Notes under the pieces: model-generated
Told to the model about the DNA's origin: nothing
Databases searched by the model: none
Seen by the model: the letters and a program-made list of their open reading frames with translations, nothing else
Made by a program: the position numbers and the translations under genes
Assembly: GCA_944325525.1 (NCBI GenBank)
Contig: CALVAK010000010.1
Coordinates: 21,237 to 85,236, forward strand
Direction of reading: 5' to 3'
Length of the DNA: 64,000 nt
Source of the DNA: Candidatus Gastranaerophilales bacterium
GTDB lineage: Bacteria; Cyanobacteriota; Vampirovibrionia; Gastranaerophilales; Gastranaerophilaceae
Part shown: positions 47,892 through 57,072 of the stretch, piece by piece
Layout: every line of letters starts with the position of its first letter
Numbering within the stretch: the stretch's first letter is position 1

Positions 47892-48308
47892 ATTTTTCCT
47901 TTGTTTTATTCTATTTTATTATATCAATTCTTATAATGATATATTATGCCTTTTGAGCATATTTGCGTATAGAATATAAGTATTTGCTATTTTTAAAAAA
48001 TAGGTAATAATATAATTAAGGATGTATATAGTTAAATATTAGATTAATTATAAATAAATTATAAGAATATTATATTAGTACAAATCAAAAAGTTTTGAAT
48101 AATGCACTTTGAATAGCTCTGATATTATTGTGGAAAATCCGATTATAAAATAAAAAATCAATCTGCTTTAATAAAAATTCGAAGATTAAATATTCCAGTG
48201 CAACCACAGCTATTAAAGATATATAAACCGGTTAAAACCACCGGATTTTAAACTATAAATTAATAATAAATAAAGAATTTCTGCACAATGAAAAAACGGA
48301 GTTGATTT
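47892..48308. other. AT-rich intergenic region, 417 bases, no coding signal
   Basis: No open frame of useful length exists on either strand. The only structured feature I see is the inverted repeat CCGGT (48228-48232) / ACCGG (48240-48244) about 65 bases before the hydrolase operon; it lacks a T-run. It is probably the regulatory region of the operon starting at 48309. Confidence 0.4.
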
Positions 48309-49343
48309 ATGAACAAATTATTGATTTTTATTATCACATTTATAATGTTAACAGGAGGTTCAACAATGGCAACAGGAAAAATAAATGAATGGGATAAAAC
48401 ATTTAAAAAAAGCAATAAAGTTAATGTAGAAAAAGTAAGTTTTAAAAACCGCTACGGAATAAAACTTGTGGGTGACTTATATACTCCAAAGAAAAAATCC
48501 GAAAAGAAATTACCGGCAGTTGCAGTAAGCGGGCCGTTTGGTGCTGTTAAGGAACAGGTTTCAGGAAGATATGCACAAACAATGGCAGAAAAAGGATTTG
48601 TTGCTCTGGCTTTTGACCCGTCATATACAGGCGAAAGCGGTGGAAAGCCCAGAAATGTTGCTTCGCCTGATATTAATACCGAGGATTTTAGTGCTGCAGT
48701 TGATTTTTTAAGTAATCAAAAAAACGTTAATCCGGAAAGGATTGGAATTATCGGAATCTGCGGATTTGGCGGTTTCGGTTTGAATGCTGCAGCTATTGAT
48801 ACCAGAATCAAAGCTACTGTTACCGTTACAATGTATGATATGACACGTGTTACAGCTAAAGGGTATAATGATATAATAGGTGAAGATGCTCGTTATGAAA
48901 TGAAAGAACAGCTTAATAAACAAAGAACCGAAGATTTTAAAAACGGAAATTATGCAAAAACTCAAGGACTTCCTGATAAGCTTACCGGTGATGAACCTCA
49001 ATTTGTGAAAGATTATGTAGATTTTTATAAGACTAAAAGAGGATTCCATAAACGTTCAATCGGGTCAAATAGCGGTTGGAATACAACTTCTTCTTTATCT
49101 TTAATCAATATGCCTATTCTTGCATACAGTCATGAAATAAGAAATGCTGTACTTATGATACATGGGGAAAAAGCCCACAGCAGATATTTTAGCGAAGATG
49201 CATTTAAAAAATTAAAAGGAAAGAATAAAGAATTATTTATTGTTCCCGGGGCAAATCATGTAGATTTATATGATAACCTTGAAAAAATACCTTTTGATAA
49301 AATTGAAAGTTTCTTTAACAAATATCTTAAGGAGGACAAATAG
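48309..49343 (+). CDS. Exported alpha/beta-hydrolase (dienelactone-hydrolase-like)
   Basis: A 344-residue protein: signal peptide (MNKLLIFIITFIMLTGGSTMA), then an alpha/beta-hydrolase core with IKLVGDLYTPK, FVALAFDPSYTGESGG, nucleophile elbow GICGFGG (about 149-155; Cys in the nucleophile position, as in dienelactone hydrolases), and catalytic His in VPGANHVDLYD (about 316). The Cys nucleophile and overall layout fit the YcjY/DLH group. Substrate is unknown; ester or lactone bonds in the periplasm are plausible. The stop overlaps the cupin GTG by one base. GGAG six bases before the ATG supports the start. Confidence 0.8.
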   Translation: MNKLLIFIITFIMLTGGSTMATGKINEWDKTFKKSNKVNVEKVSFKNRYGIKLVGDLYTPKKKSEKKLPAVAVSGPFGAVKEQVSGRYAQTMAEKGFVALAFDPSYTGESGGKPRNVASPDINTEDFSAAVDFLSNQKNVNPERIGIIGICGFGGFGLNAAAIDTRIKATVTVTMYDMTRVTAKGYNDIIGEDARYEMKEQLNKQRTEDFKNGNYAKTQGLPDKLTGDEPQFVKDYVDFYKTKRGFHKRSIGSNSGWNTTSSLSLINMPILAYSHEIRNAVLMIHGEKAHSRYFSEDAFKKLKGKNKELFIVPGANHVDLYDNLEKIPFDKIESFFNKYLKEDK

Positions 49344-49795
49344 TGAAAAAAATATTATTTTTATTAGCTGTAATAACAATAACAGGAGGTTATGTAATGG
49401 CAAATGAGTTAAATCAGCCGTTTAAACAGGGTGAAATTAATCCTTACAGTAAATTTTTTACCGGTACCACACATCTCAATATGCTTGTTACAAAGGATAC
49501 CGTATGGAATTCTTCTATCGGAAATGTAACTTTTGATAAGGGTGCCAGAACAAACTGGCATAAACATTCTGGCGGACAAATTCTTCTTGTGACGGCAGGT
49601 GAAGGAAGATATCAGGAAAAAGGAAAAGAAATACAAATACTTAGAAAAGGTGATGTTGTGAAAATTCCTCCTAATGCTAAACATTGGCATGGTGCAGCAC
49701 CTGATCAAAATTTTGCTCATATTTCTATAGAGCCGAATTTACCGGATAATCAGACAACATGGCTTGAACCTGTTTCAGATAAAGAATATAAGTAA
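49343..49795 (+). CDS. Exported cupin-domain protein
   Basis: A 150-residue protein starting with GTG that overlaps the hydrolase stop. Signal peptide about 1-20, then a single cupin: WHKHSGGQILLVTAGEGRYQ (motif 1, His-x-His ... Glu-like ligand) and GDVVKIPPNAKHWHGAAP (motif 2). These bind a metal in many small cupins, which act as isomerases or dioxygenases. Context with the hydrolase and two carboxymuconolactone-decarboxylase modules suggests a ring or hydroxy-acid substrate handled outside the cytoplasm. Confidence 0.85.
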   Translation: MKKILFLLAVITITGGYVMANELNQPFKQGEINPYSKFFTGTTHLNMLVTKDTVWNSSIGNVTFDKGARTNWHKHSGGQILLVTAGEGRYQEKGKEIQILRKGDVVKIPPNAKHWHGAAPDQNFAHISIEPNLPDNQTTWLEPVSDKEYK

Positions 49796-49803
49796 GGTGT
49801 TAT

Positions 49804-50649
49804 ATGTTTAAAAAAATATTAATATTATTTTTGGCTATACTGCTTTGTCAAAGTTTTGTTTTAGCAAAAGCAGTAAAAAATGAGGAAAAAAATATGACAA
49901 GAACAGACATTTGTAAAGAAAATTATAGAACTCTTTTTAAGGGTGAAGCTCTTTCAACTGAAAACAGTGATCCTGAGATGCTTGCAATTCTGCAAAAATA
50001 TATTTTTGGTGAAGTTTTTACTGTAGGTGAACTTGATATCAAAACAAGAGAAATGATAACAGTGACTTCCCTTGCAGTGCAGCAGACATTGCCGCAGTTA
50101 AAAGCACATATTAACGCTGCTTTAAATGTAGAAGCAAATCCTGTTGAACTTAGAGAAGCAATTTATCAACTTGCCCCTTTTATAGGTTTTCCAAAAACTT
50201 TAAATGCTCTCGGAGTATTAAATGAAGTGTTTAAAGAAAGAGGGATTAAAACGCCTTTAAAATCAACTATAACTGTTAAAGAAGAAGAACGTTTTATAAA
50301 AGGACAGTCAATACAACAGCCTTTATACGGTGATGAAATAAAACAATCATTAAAAGATTTGCCTGATAATATGGGCGATGATGTTGCAAAATTTTTAACA
50401 GAAGTCTGCTTCGGTGATTTTTATACAAGAGACGGTCTAGACTTAAAAACAAGAGAGCTTCTTATGCTGAGTGCACTTGTGACGACCGGTAATACATTAA
50501 CTTTAAAAAGTCATATAAAAGGAAATTTAAAAGCCGGAAATTCTAAAGAAACAATAACGGCTGCTATTATTCAATGTCTGCCTTATGTCGGGTTTCCTAA
50601 TACTTTGTCGGCACTCAGAACTTTGAAAGAAGTTCTTGCCGAAAAGTAA
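49804..50649 (+). CDS. Exported tandem carboxymuconolactone-decarboxylase-fold protein
   Basis: A 281-residue protein with a signal peptide (MFKKILILFLAILLCQSFVLA) and two CMD-like repeats. The first reads DIKTREMITVTSLAVQQTLPQL with HINAALN and FIGFPKTLNALGVL; the second DLKTRELLMLSALVTTGNTL with HIKGNLK and YVGFPNTLSALRTL. The Cys-x-x-Cys of AhpD-type members is absent, so it is of the gamma-CMD type. It follows the cupin after eight bases and ends at a terminator, completing a three-gene operon in which all products carry signal peptides. Confidence 0.88.
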   Translation: MFKKILILFLAILLCQSFVLAKAVKNEEKNMTRTDICKENYRTLFKGEALSTENSDPEMLAILQKYIFGEVFTVGELDIKTREMITVTSLAVQQTLPQLKAHINAALNVEANPVELREAIYQLAPFIGFPKTLNALGVLNEVFKERGIKTPLKSTITVKEEERFIKGQSIQQPLYGDEIKQSLKDLPDNMGDDVAKFLTEVCFGDFYTRDGLDLKTRELLMLSALVTTGNTLTLKSHIKGNLKAGNSKETITAAIIQCLPYVGFPNTLSALRTLKEVLAEK

Positions 50650-50669
50650 AAATATCAGATAAAATAACT

Positions 50670-50701
50670 AAAAAAGAGGTTTAATATAAGCCTCTTTTTT
50701 T
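50670..50701. terminator. Bidirectional intrinsic terminator
   Basis: AAAAAGAGGTTT and AAGCCTCTTTTTT form a stem (one mismatch) around TAATAT, with A and T runs at both sides, between the CMD gene and the convergent SNF2 gene. Confidence 0.75.
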
Positions 50702-50710
50702 ATTGTAAAG

Positions 50711-53700
50711 TTAGTCAAGAGTAAATATATCTTGTAAATCCGCATAGGTTAGTGTTTTTCCTATGTTCCTGTCTACAGAGATTACCGAATCGACAAGATT
50801 TCTTTTGTCCTGTTTCAATTTTTGGATTTTTTCTTCAACCGTATTTTTAGTAATTAAACGATAAACAAATACTTTCTTTGTTTGTCCGATACGATAAGCT
50901 CTGTCTGTAGCCTGATCTTCAACAGCAGGATTCCACCACGGGTCATAGTGTATTACATAATCTGCTCCCGTTAAATTCAAACCAGTTCCGCCGGCTTTTA
51001 AACTGACTAAAAAGATAGGGATAGATTCATCGTTATTAAATCTTTCAACAACTTCCTGTCTGTTTTTCGTTGAACCTGTTAAGTATTCATGTTTTATACC
51101 TTCTTTTATAAGCCATTCTTTAATAATATCAAGCATATCGACAAACTGTGAGAATAGTAATATTCTGTGTTTTTCAGCAATAATTTCTTCTAACATGGAT
51201 TTTAATTGTTCAAATTTACCCGATGTTTCAATACCTTTTTTATCTTCTTTGTCATATAAGCGTGGATGGCAGCATATCTGTCTTAATCTTAAGAGTGCTG
51301 AGAATATTGACATCCTGCTCTTTTCAAGGCCATTTTCTGCTATTGACTTAAATAATTCTTCTTTTGTAGAGTCAAGAACTTCAAGATAAAAATCTTTTTG
51401 TTCCGGAGTAAGTTCACAATATGCAATGTTTTCCACTTTATCAGGTAAATCCTTTGCAACATCACGTTTCATTCGACGCAAAATAAAAGGATATATTTGA
51501 GATTTTAAACGTTTTTCTACAATTTTTTCACCACGATCAACAATCGGTGTAACATATCTGTAATTGAATTCAGATTCGCTTAATAAAAATCCCGGCATTA
51601 AAAAGTCAAATACAGACCATAATTCTTCAAGTTTATTCTCAATAGGAGTTCCGGAAAGTGCCAGTTTATGTTTACCGTTTAACATTTTTACGGACTTTGC
51701 GGTCATTGATTCCGCATTTTTTATATTCTGGGATTCATCTAATATAATATATCTGAATTCATATTTTTTTAGTTTTTCTATATCTCTTCTTATAAGTGCA
51801 TAGCTTGTGATAATTACATCATATTTCGGTATTTCTTTAAAATGCTCTTTTCGTTCAATGCCGCTTAATTTTAAACATTTTAAAGAAGGAATAAATTTTT
51901 GAATTTCCGATTCCCAGTTAAATACAACAGAAGTCGGACAAACAACAAGAGTAGGAGCTTTTTTATCTTTTTCTTTTGCTTTTTGTATAAGAGTTAATGC
52001 TTGAAGCGTTTTACCTAAACCCATATCATCAGCAAGAATGCCGTTTAATCCGTATTTGTATAGAAACCACAGCCAGCTGAATCCTTTATATTGATATTCT
52101 CTTAGTTCTGCATTTATACCTTTCGGAAGGGGTGCATTATCCATTGTTGAGAATGTTGATATTTGTTTCCAGAAGGCTGAAAATTTGCGGCTTAACTTAA
52201 GTTTGAATCCAAGATTTTGCATTTCGGACAGTAATCCGGCACGGAATGTTTTTACAATATATTTGTTTTCTTCGTTTCTATAAACATCAAATGTATTAAA
52301 AGATTTCAAAAGTGAAAATATATCAGAACCCGGAACTTCAACAAATCCGTAATTTTTAACTCTTAGGTATTTGTCGCCTTCAATGATTAAATCATAAATT
52401 TCTTCAAAAGAAATTGTTTCTTCACCGACTTTTCCGTAAAGAAATACTTCAAAACTGTCTGTTGTGTCAGCGGCAAAGTCTATATCGGCAATTAATTCAA
52501 AAGGTTTAGGTGATAATTTGAAAAATGACATATCATCTTTTTCTTCAAACACCCAGCCTTCTCCTGCCTGTTTAAGGTAATAATTGTAAAAGTCTATAGC
52601 ATTTTCTTTTTCTATTGCCAGATTGTTTGTTTGCATTGGTGCAAATTTACAGGCTAAAAGCATTTGGTATGCTCTTTCTTCATGTGCTATATTTCTCTTT
52701 ACCCAGTATAGTAAATCTTCTTTTGGTTTCTTTATTGTAACATAAGGACTCTTAGAGGCTGATTTTGAATAAGCAACCCGTGTTCCGTCATAATCAAATT
52801 CCAGTTCCGCTTTTAGTGCACCATCATAATCTAATCCCATTTTAACTATATTTAAAGGTGGTTTTTGTTCAAGAGTTAATTTATCTATTATTTCAGACAC
52901 TTCACAGGGAATTAATTTTCTTAACTTTGGTAATTCTTCATATAAAAATTTTGCTCCCTCTGCATCTTTTACGTCAGTAAAAGTTGATTTTATAAGATTT
53001 TGAGGCAGTGCTGAAAGTTGTATATTTATTGGGAAAATTTTATTTTTATATCTTCCCCATTTTAACTGTCTTGAAAAATATCTTACTTCTTCAAACGGAA
53101 TAATATCGTCCTTATCAGGTCTTTGCCAGTATAAAGACAAAAGGACATTACCTACCATTGAAAAATTGACGGATAAAGAAAGTTTCCATTCTTCAGGACA
53201 AAATACCAGCTTGTTTTTTGATTTACCGTCGATAACATCATCTGCTTTTGAAAGTAATTGGAAAAAACCATCAAATTTGGTTATTGGAATATCATACCAT
53301 CCTGCCTTTTTATCCAGACGTGAATTTTTGAGCAGCATCTGAAAAATTGCAAGTTCAACTTTTTGTGAATTATTAAGTTCAAAATTCGGATCTGCTTTTT
53401 GAGCTGCAATAACTGCTTTTAAAAGAGCTTCGATATCTCTTATTACTTTTCCGGTACTTCTGTCCATAACAAGAATAGAGAAAAAATTCTGTCTTCTTTT
53501 TGCATTAAAATGGAAAATATAACCGCCCTGTGGATTTTTATTCATATATGTATCTTCATCAGAATAATCAGGTTCTACTTTATATTTTCTGTACAAAAAT
53601 TCATCATAAACATGGTTGTCTATTGCCTTTAATGCAACGGCAATAGCGTGTTTGCACCATTTTTCTTTTAAAGGACAAGAGCATGATGGTTCAACACTTG

Positions 53701-53887
53701 CTTTTTTAAATTTAAGTTCTACATCGTAAAACGACTTAAAATTTCCTTTTACCTTTGCTTTAATCCCTGTTTTTCCGACATCAAAAGAGGCTACCTGTTC
53801 TTTTTGATGGTATTCATAACCCCGTCTCCAGCTGCCCGGAGTGGAATTTTCTTTTAAATACTTAAAATTAAAATTACAAACAGTCAT
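50711..53887 (-). CDS. SWIM-zinc-finger SNF2-family helicase
   Basis: A 1058-residue Snf2/RapA-like ATP-dependent DNA translocase. An N-terminal SWIM module SCSCPLKEKWCKHA (Cys69, Cys71, Cys78, His80) and a long middle region precede the helicase: LADDMGLGKTLQAL (about 620), DESQNIKNAES in place of DEAH, SGTPIENKLEELWSVFDFL, and the C-lobe with LVSLKAGGTGLNLTGADYVI and DRAYRIGQTKKVFVYRL. This group is common in Firmicutes and cyanobacteria; remodelling of nucleoprotein or RNA polymerase is a plausible role. It transcribes toward the CMD operon and ends at the shared terminator. Confidence 0.93.
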   Translation of the reverse strand: MTVCNFNFKYLKENSTPGSWRRGYEYHQKEQVASFDVGKTGIKAKVKGNFKSFYDVELKFKKASVEPSCSCPLKEKWCKHAIAVALKAIDNHVYDEFLYRKYKVEPDYSDEDTYMNKNPQGGYIFHFNAKRRQNFFSILVMDRSTGKVIRDIEALLKAVIAAQKADPNFELNNSQKVELAIFQMLLKNSRLDKKAGWYDIPITKFDGFFQLLSKADDVIDGKSKNKLVFCPEEWKLSLSVNFSMVGNVLLSLYWQRPDKDDIIPFEEVRYFSRQLKWGRYKNKIFPINIQLSALPQNLIKSTFTDVKDAEGAKFLYEELPKLRKLIPCEVSEIIDKLTLEQKPPLNIVKMGLDYDGALKAELEFDYDGTRVAYSKSASKSPYVTIKKPKEDLLYWVKRNIAHEERAYQMLLACKFAPMQTNNLAIEKENAIDFYNYYLKQAGEGWVFEEKDDMSFFKLSPKPFELIADIDFAADTTDSFEVFLYGKVGEETISFEEIYDLIIEGDKYLRVKNYGFVEVPGSDIFSLLKSFNTFDVYRNEENKYIVKTFRAGLLSEMQNLGFKLKLSRKFSAFWKQISTFSTMDNAPLPKGINAELREYQYKGFSWLWFLYKYGLNGILADDMGLGKTLQALTLIQKAKEKDKKAPTLVVCPTSVVFNWESEIQKFIPSLKCLKLSGIERKEHFKEIPKYDVIITSYALIRRDIEKLKKYEFRYIILDESQNIKNAESMTAKSVKMLNGKHKLALSGTPIENKLEELWSVFDFLMPGFLLSESEFNYRYVTPIVDRGEKIVEKRLKSQIYPFILRRMKRDVAKDLPDKVENIAYCELTPEQKDFYLEVLDSTKEELFKSIAENGLEKSRMSIFSALLRLRQICCHPRLYDKEDKKGIETSGKFEQLKSMLEEIIAEKHRILLFSQFVDMLDIIKEWLIKEGIKHEYLTGSTKNRQEVVERFNNDESIPIFLVSLKAGGTGLNLTGADYVIHYDPWWNPAVEDQATDRAYRIGQTKKVFVYRLITKNTVEEKIQKLKQDKRNLVDSVISVDRNIGKTLTYADLQDIFTLD

Positions 53888-54102
53888 GAAATCTCTTGTA
53901 GTCTAATCTGCAAAAATAAGAACCTGTATTGCATAATGGAATCGGCTTTCGCTTGTTATTTTACACTACTTTGTAGTATCACCAATTACAATTCCTATAG
54001 TCCCCAGTGCAGTAATAACCTATAATTAACTGATATCCTACAATAGTTATTATACATAAAACGAAAAAAATGGCAATAGTTAATAAAAAACTTCATTTTT
54101 TA

Positions 54103-55620
54103 CTAATATAGCGTACTAAAATATAATGTATCAGAAGTTTCTCTTACAAAATCTATATCATCTTTTTTTGCTTGATTAATGACATCTTTAAACCTGGGAA
54201 GGACTTTGTATCCCCGCACTTTTACATCCGGATATACAAATTTAAAATAAACAATATAATCTGATTTTTTATAGACTTTATCTCCATAATTTGTTTTTAC
54301 TCCCAAAGGATCTTTTTTTGTTAAAGAAATTCCTCCTAATGTCTTCATTTCTTTTGCTATATAAGCTATGCGGTTTTGTTTCCAGTATGTGTTTAATAAT
54401 TGTTCTGTAGTGTAAAAAAATTGTCTTATATCTCTGTTTTCTTCATAAATTAATATTATGCATTTTACTGCTGGAATTATTAATATTAACAGTAAAGTTA
54501 AAGCAGCTATATATATTTTTTTATTTGTATTTTTTAATTTAATGAATACATATCCTGACATAAAAAATATAATAAATGTCAGATACATATTTATTAAAAA
54601 AGCAATACCGCAATGTCTTAAGAAGGAATTATTTTCAAGAAAATAATATGAAGGAGGGTCTGCCGGTAATATACATAAATTGGTTAGAAAAACTGAAACG
54701 AAAAAAGCTGATGAAACAAATAAGATTTTATTTCTTTTTTGTTTATCTTCTTTATATAAAATACAAATTAAAATAAATAACAAAATACATATTGATATTG
54801 GAATTATATCTTTTAATATAAATTGTTGAAAATATTCATTAATCATTCCTGTATAGAAGGAAGATGAGCATATATTTTTTAATCCGTTTTGTAATTCAGG
54901 AATCATTATATTATGCCATAAATTGTATTTTACAATATAAGAGAAAATTGTTCCGATTATTAATGCAGAAAAAGGAATTATTCTTTTATTTCTTTTAAAT
55001 TCTTTGTTTATAATATCTTTTATTAACAAAATAAAAAGAACGAAAGAGGCAAAAAGGATAAAATATTCATGTGTGAACCCAAATAACAGATACAGTGTTG
55101 ATTTGGTAATTATTCTTTCTTTAGTTATTTCCTCCCGGTTAACATAATCTTCACTTTCAATAAGAAAAAGTATAAGACAATATATAAGAGGAAGAATATA
55201 TTCAAAGAACCATACATAAGAACGAAAAAATATAAAGTTATTTACATCGGTACTGTACCCTATAAAAAATACAATTATAATAAAAGACAGAAAGGTAATA
55301 AAAGCAGAATTTTTATTGTTTGTTTCGGGACAAGATTTTATAAATAATTTAACCATTAAAATACATACTATAAATAAGAATATACATCTTATTATATATC
55401 CAAAATGTATGACCGCATCTTGTATATGGGTTTTAAGTATCATTTGCGGAATAAAAATACATATATTTGTTAGTGGAGGTAGAAGTAATACATCGTGAAC
55501 TAAAGTACTTTCACAAAAGAATGTTAAATCTTCATTGTTAATTATTGTTTCTCTGAAAAACAGGTAACAAATTGAGAGAATTATGAAGAAAACCAATATT
55601 AAATAGTAATTTCTTTTCAA
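54103..55620 (-). CDS. Polytopic membrane protein (glucosyltransferase-like, DUF6056-type layout)
   Basis: A 505-residue protein with about ten hydrophobic helices, an aspartate/tyrosine-containing first extracytoplasmic loop (ETIINNEDLTFFCES) and a soluble C-terminal domain of about 90 residues. The topology matches membrane glycosyltransferase-like families such as DUF6056, where a first-loop Asp is conserved; here the equivalent is NNED. The match is from layout, not from a firm motif. It is alone between a 215-base spacer and the terminator at 55711. Confidence 0.6.
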   Translation of the reverse strand: MKRNYYLILVFFIILSICYLFFRETIINNEDLTFFCESTLVHDVLLLPPLTNICIFIPQMILKTHIQDAVIHFGYIIRCIFLFIVCILMVKLFIKSCPETNNKNSAFITFLSFIIIVFFIGYSTDVNNFIFFRSYVWFFEYILPLIYCLILFLIESEDYVNREEITKERIITKSTLYLLFGFTHEYFILFASFVLFILLIKDIINKEFKRNKRIIPFSALIIGTIFSYIVKYNLWHNIMIPELQNGLKNICSSSFYTGMINEYFQQFILKDIIPISICILLFILICILYKEDKQKRNKILFVSSAFFVSVFLTNLCILPADPPSYYFLENNSFLRHCGIAFLINMYLTFIIFFMSGYVFIKLKNTNKKIYIAALTLLLILIIPAVKCIILIYEENRDIRQFFYTTEQLLNTYWKQNRIAYIAKEMKTLGGISLTKKDPLGVKTNYGDKVYKKSDYIVYFKFVYPDVKVRGYKVLPRFKDVINQAKKDDIDFVRETSDTLYFSTLY

Positions 55621-55710
55621 TATTATACCTTTAGTTTAAATTATCTAAAAAATATAAGTATTGTTATAATAACATAAATTTATTTAATATAAAAAATTTA
55701 AAATATACAA

Positions 55711-55745
55711 AAAAAGGAACCGGCAAGGTACAAGGTTCCTTTTTT
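55711..55745. terminator. Intrinsic terminator
   Basis: AAAAAGGAACC (55711-55721) and GGTTCCTTTTT (55734-55744) form an 11-bp stem with a 12-base loop. On the minus strand it ends the operon 57073-55760, which lies just upstream in that direction. Confidence 0.8.
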
Positions 55746-55759
55746 ACTATGATATATAT

Positions 55760-57058
55760 TTATTTTAAAAAATCTAAGGGAGGGAGTTTCTCAAATTTTT
55801 TATATTTATCTGATACTACTGTATTAGGAGCTTGAGATTTTTCTTCTAAACCTTTTTCGAGTAGTTCAGGCTGTTTTTTAATCAGTTTTTCATCTGCACA
55901 GGCAATATCTCTGCCTATAGATTTAACGGAAAGTCTTATTGCTTGTTCTGACGGAGCACCGTCTTTTGAAACTGTTTCCTGAACTTTATAGCTTTTCCAG
56001 TCTTCAGGTAAATTCTTTATTTTTGTGTAATCTTGATTTTTATTCAAGCGTTTATCAACTTCATTTTCCAGTATATTAGTTACATATTCTTTCTGACTTT
56101 CAAAGTGGCATGGTAAAACTTCATTTGTTCCAATTATTTCTTCAGGGTCTCTTTTTTCGTATTCTTTAAACGTATCGGCAGCATATTTAAGATGTCCTAT
56201 TTCCATCTGCATAAATTCTTCCCATATTAATTTGAGTTTTTTATCGGTTTCATCTTTATAGCAGTTGTAATAGTTGCAGACTTCAGTAAATTCGTGGATT
56301 AGCCATTTTTCAAGCATTGTTTCATTAGGATCTATAAGTGTTTCATACATTGTAACGTGTTCTTCTTCAACATCGCATATTTCTGCATAAAGTCTTTTTA
56401 AATCAGTGTTTCCATACATAAATCCGTGTTCGGCATAAAAATTATGAGTTTGTTGTTCTCCCGAGATTAAGGTTAAAATATTTACCTTTGTTATTGGAGA
56501 AGTTTTATCTTTATCATAAGGTTTTCTTATTCTTATTGAATTTTCATTATGATGATTTTGAGTGGGTCTTCCTATTAATACATCTGTTTTATGCTGTAAA
56601 ATATCATTCGGGTCTGTTTCTTCAATTAAATAAGCAAACTGAGAATACCTGTACAAATGGTCAAAGTCTTCAAGTAATCCAAAATTAAATGTTTCTTTGA
56701 CATAGTCGTCAGGTTCATTTTGAGCGAGCCATGCTGTTAAATCTACAGCTACCTGTTCATATCCGAGGGTTGTATCAAGTACACTTTGATTAAACGGACA
56801 AAGCCAATTAATTGTTGTTTGCTGCATATCTTCAATTCTTCTTATGTTTACGAGAAGTTTATTTAATTCGCTATCCGGTGATTTCCTTACAAAACAATGT
56901 TTGAAACTCCATGCTTCAGTTTCAATACCATTCATCAGGATTTGTCTTGTTCTTGTGTAACAATCGGTTTCCATTCTGTTGTAAGGACGTTTTACAATGT
57001 CATGCCAGGTTCGTATTTGTTTTTCTAAAGGTATACCTTTTTCTTCTAAAAAATTCAT
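55760..57058 (-). CDS. Ferritin-like di-metal protein, function unknown
   Basis: A 432-residue soluble protein. Several helices carry Glu/His pairs spaced like a ferritin-type di-iron centre: LLEDFDHLYRYSQFAYLIE, CDVEEEHVTMYETLI, LIHEFTEVCNYYNCY and FMQMEIGHLKYAAD (E-x-x-H in the last two). This suggests a four-helix di-metal carboxylate fold. An extra Lys/Glu-rich C-terminus of about 110 residues follows. It could be an oxidase, an oxygenase or a metal store. It is 14 bases downstream of the GH13-like gene, so the two are one operon ending at the terminator at 55711. Confidence 0.6.
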   Translation of the reverse strand: MNFLEEKGIPLEKQIRTWHDIVKRPYNRMETDCYTRTRQILMNGIETEAWSFKHCFVRKSPDSELNKLLVNIRRIEDMQQTTINWLCPFNQSVLDTTLGYEQVAVDLTAWLAQNEPDDYVKETFNFGLLEDFDHLYRYSQFAYLIEETDPNDILQHKTDVLIGRPTQNHHNENSIRIRKPYDKDKTSPITKVNILTLISGEQQTHNFYAEHGFMYGNTDLKRLYAEICDVEEEHVTMYETLIDPNETMLEKWLIHEFTEVCNYYNCYKDETDKKLKLIWEEFMQMEIGHLKYAADTFKEYEKRDPEEIIGTNEVLPCHFESQKEYVTNILENEVDKRLNKNQDYTKIKNLPEDWKSYKVQETVSKDGAPSEQAIRLSVKSIGRDIACADEKLIKKQPELLEKGLEEKSQAPNTVVSDKYKKFEKLPPLDFLK

Positions 57059-57072
57059 ATAATTATTCCTTT

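Noticed and set aside
48228..48244. CCGGT/ACCGG hairpin as a terminator
   Set aside because: No T-run follows and no gene ends nearby on the plus strand.
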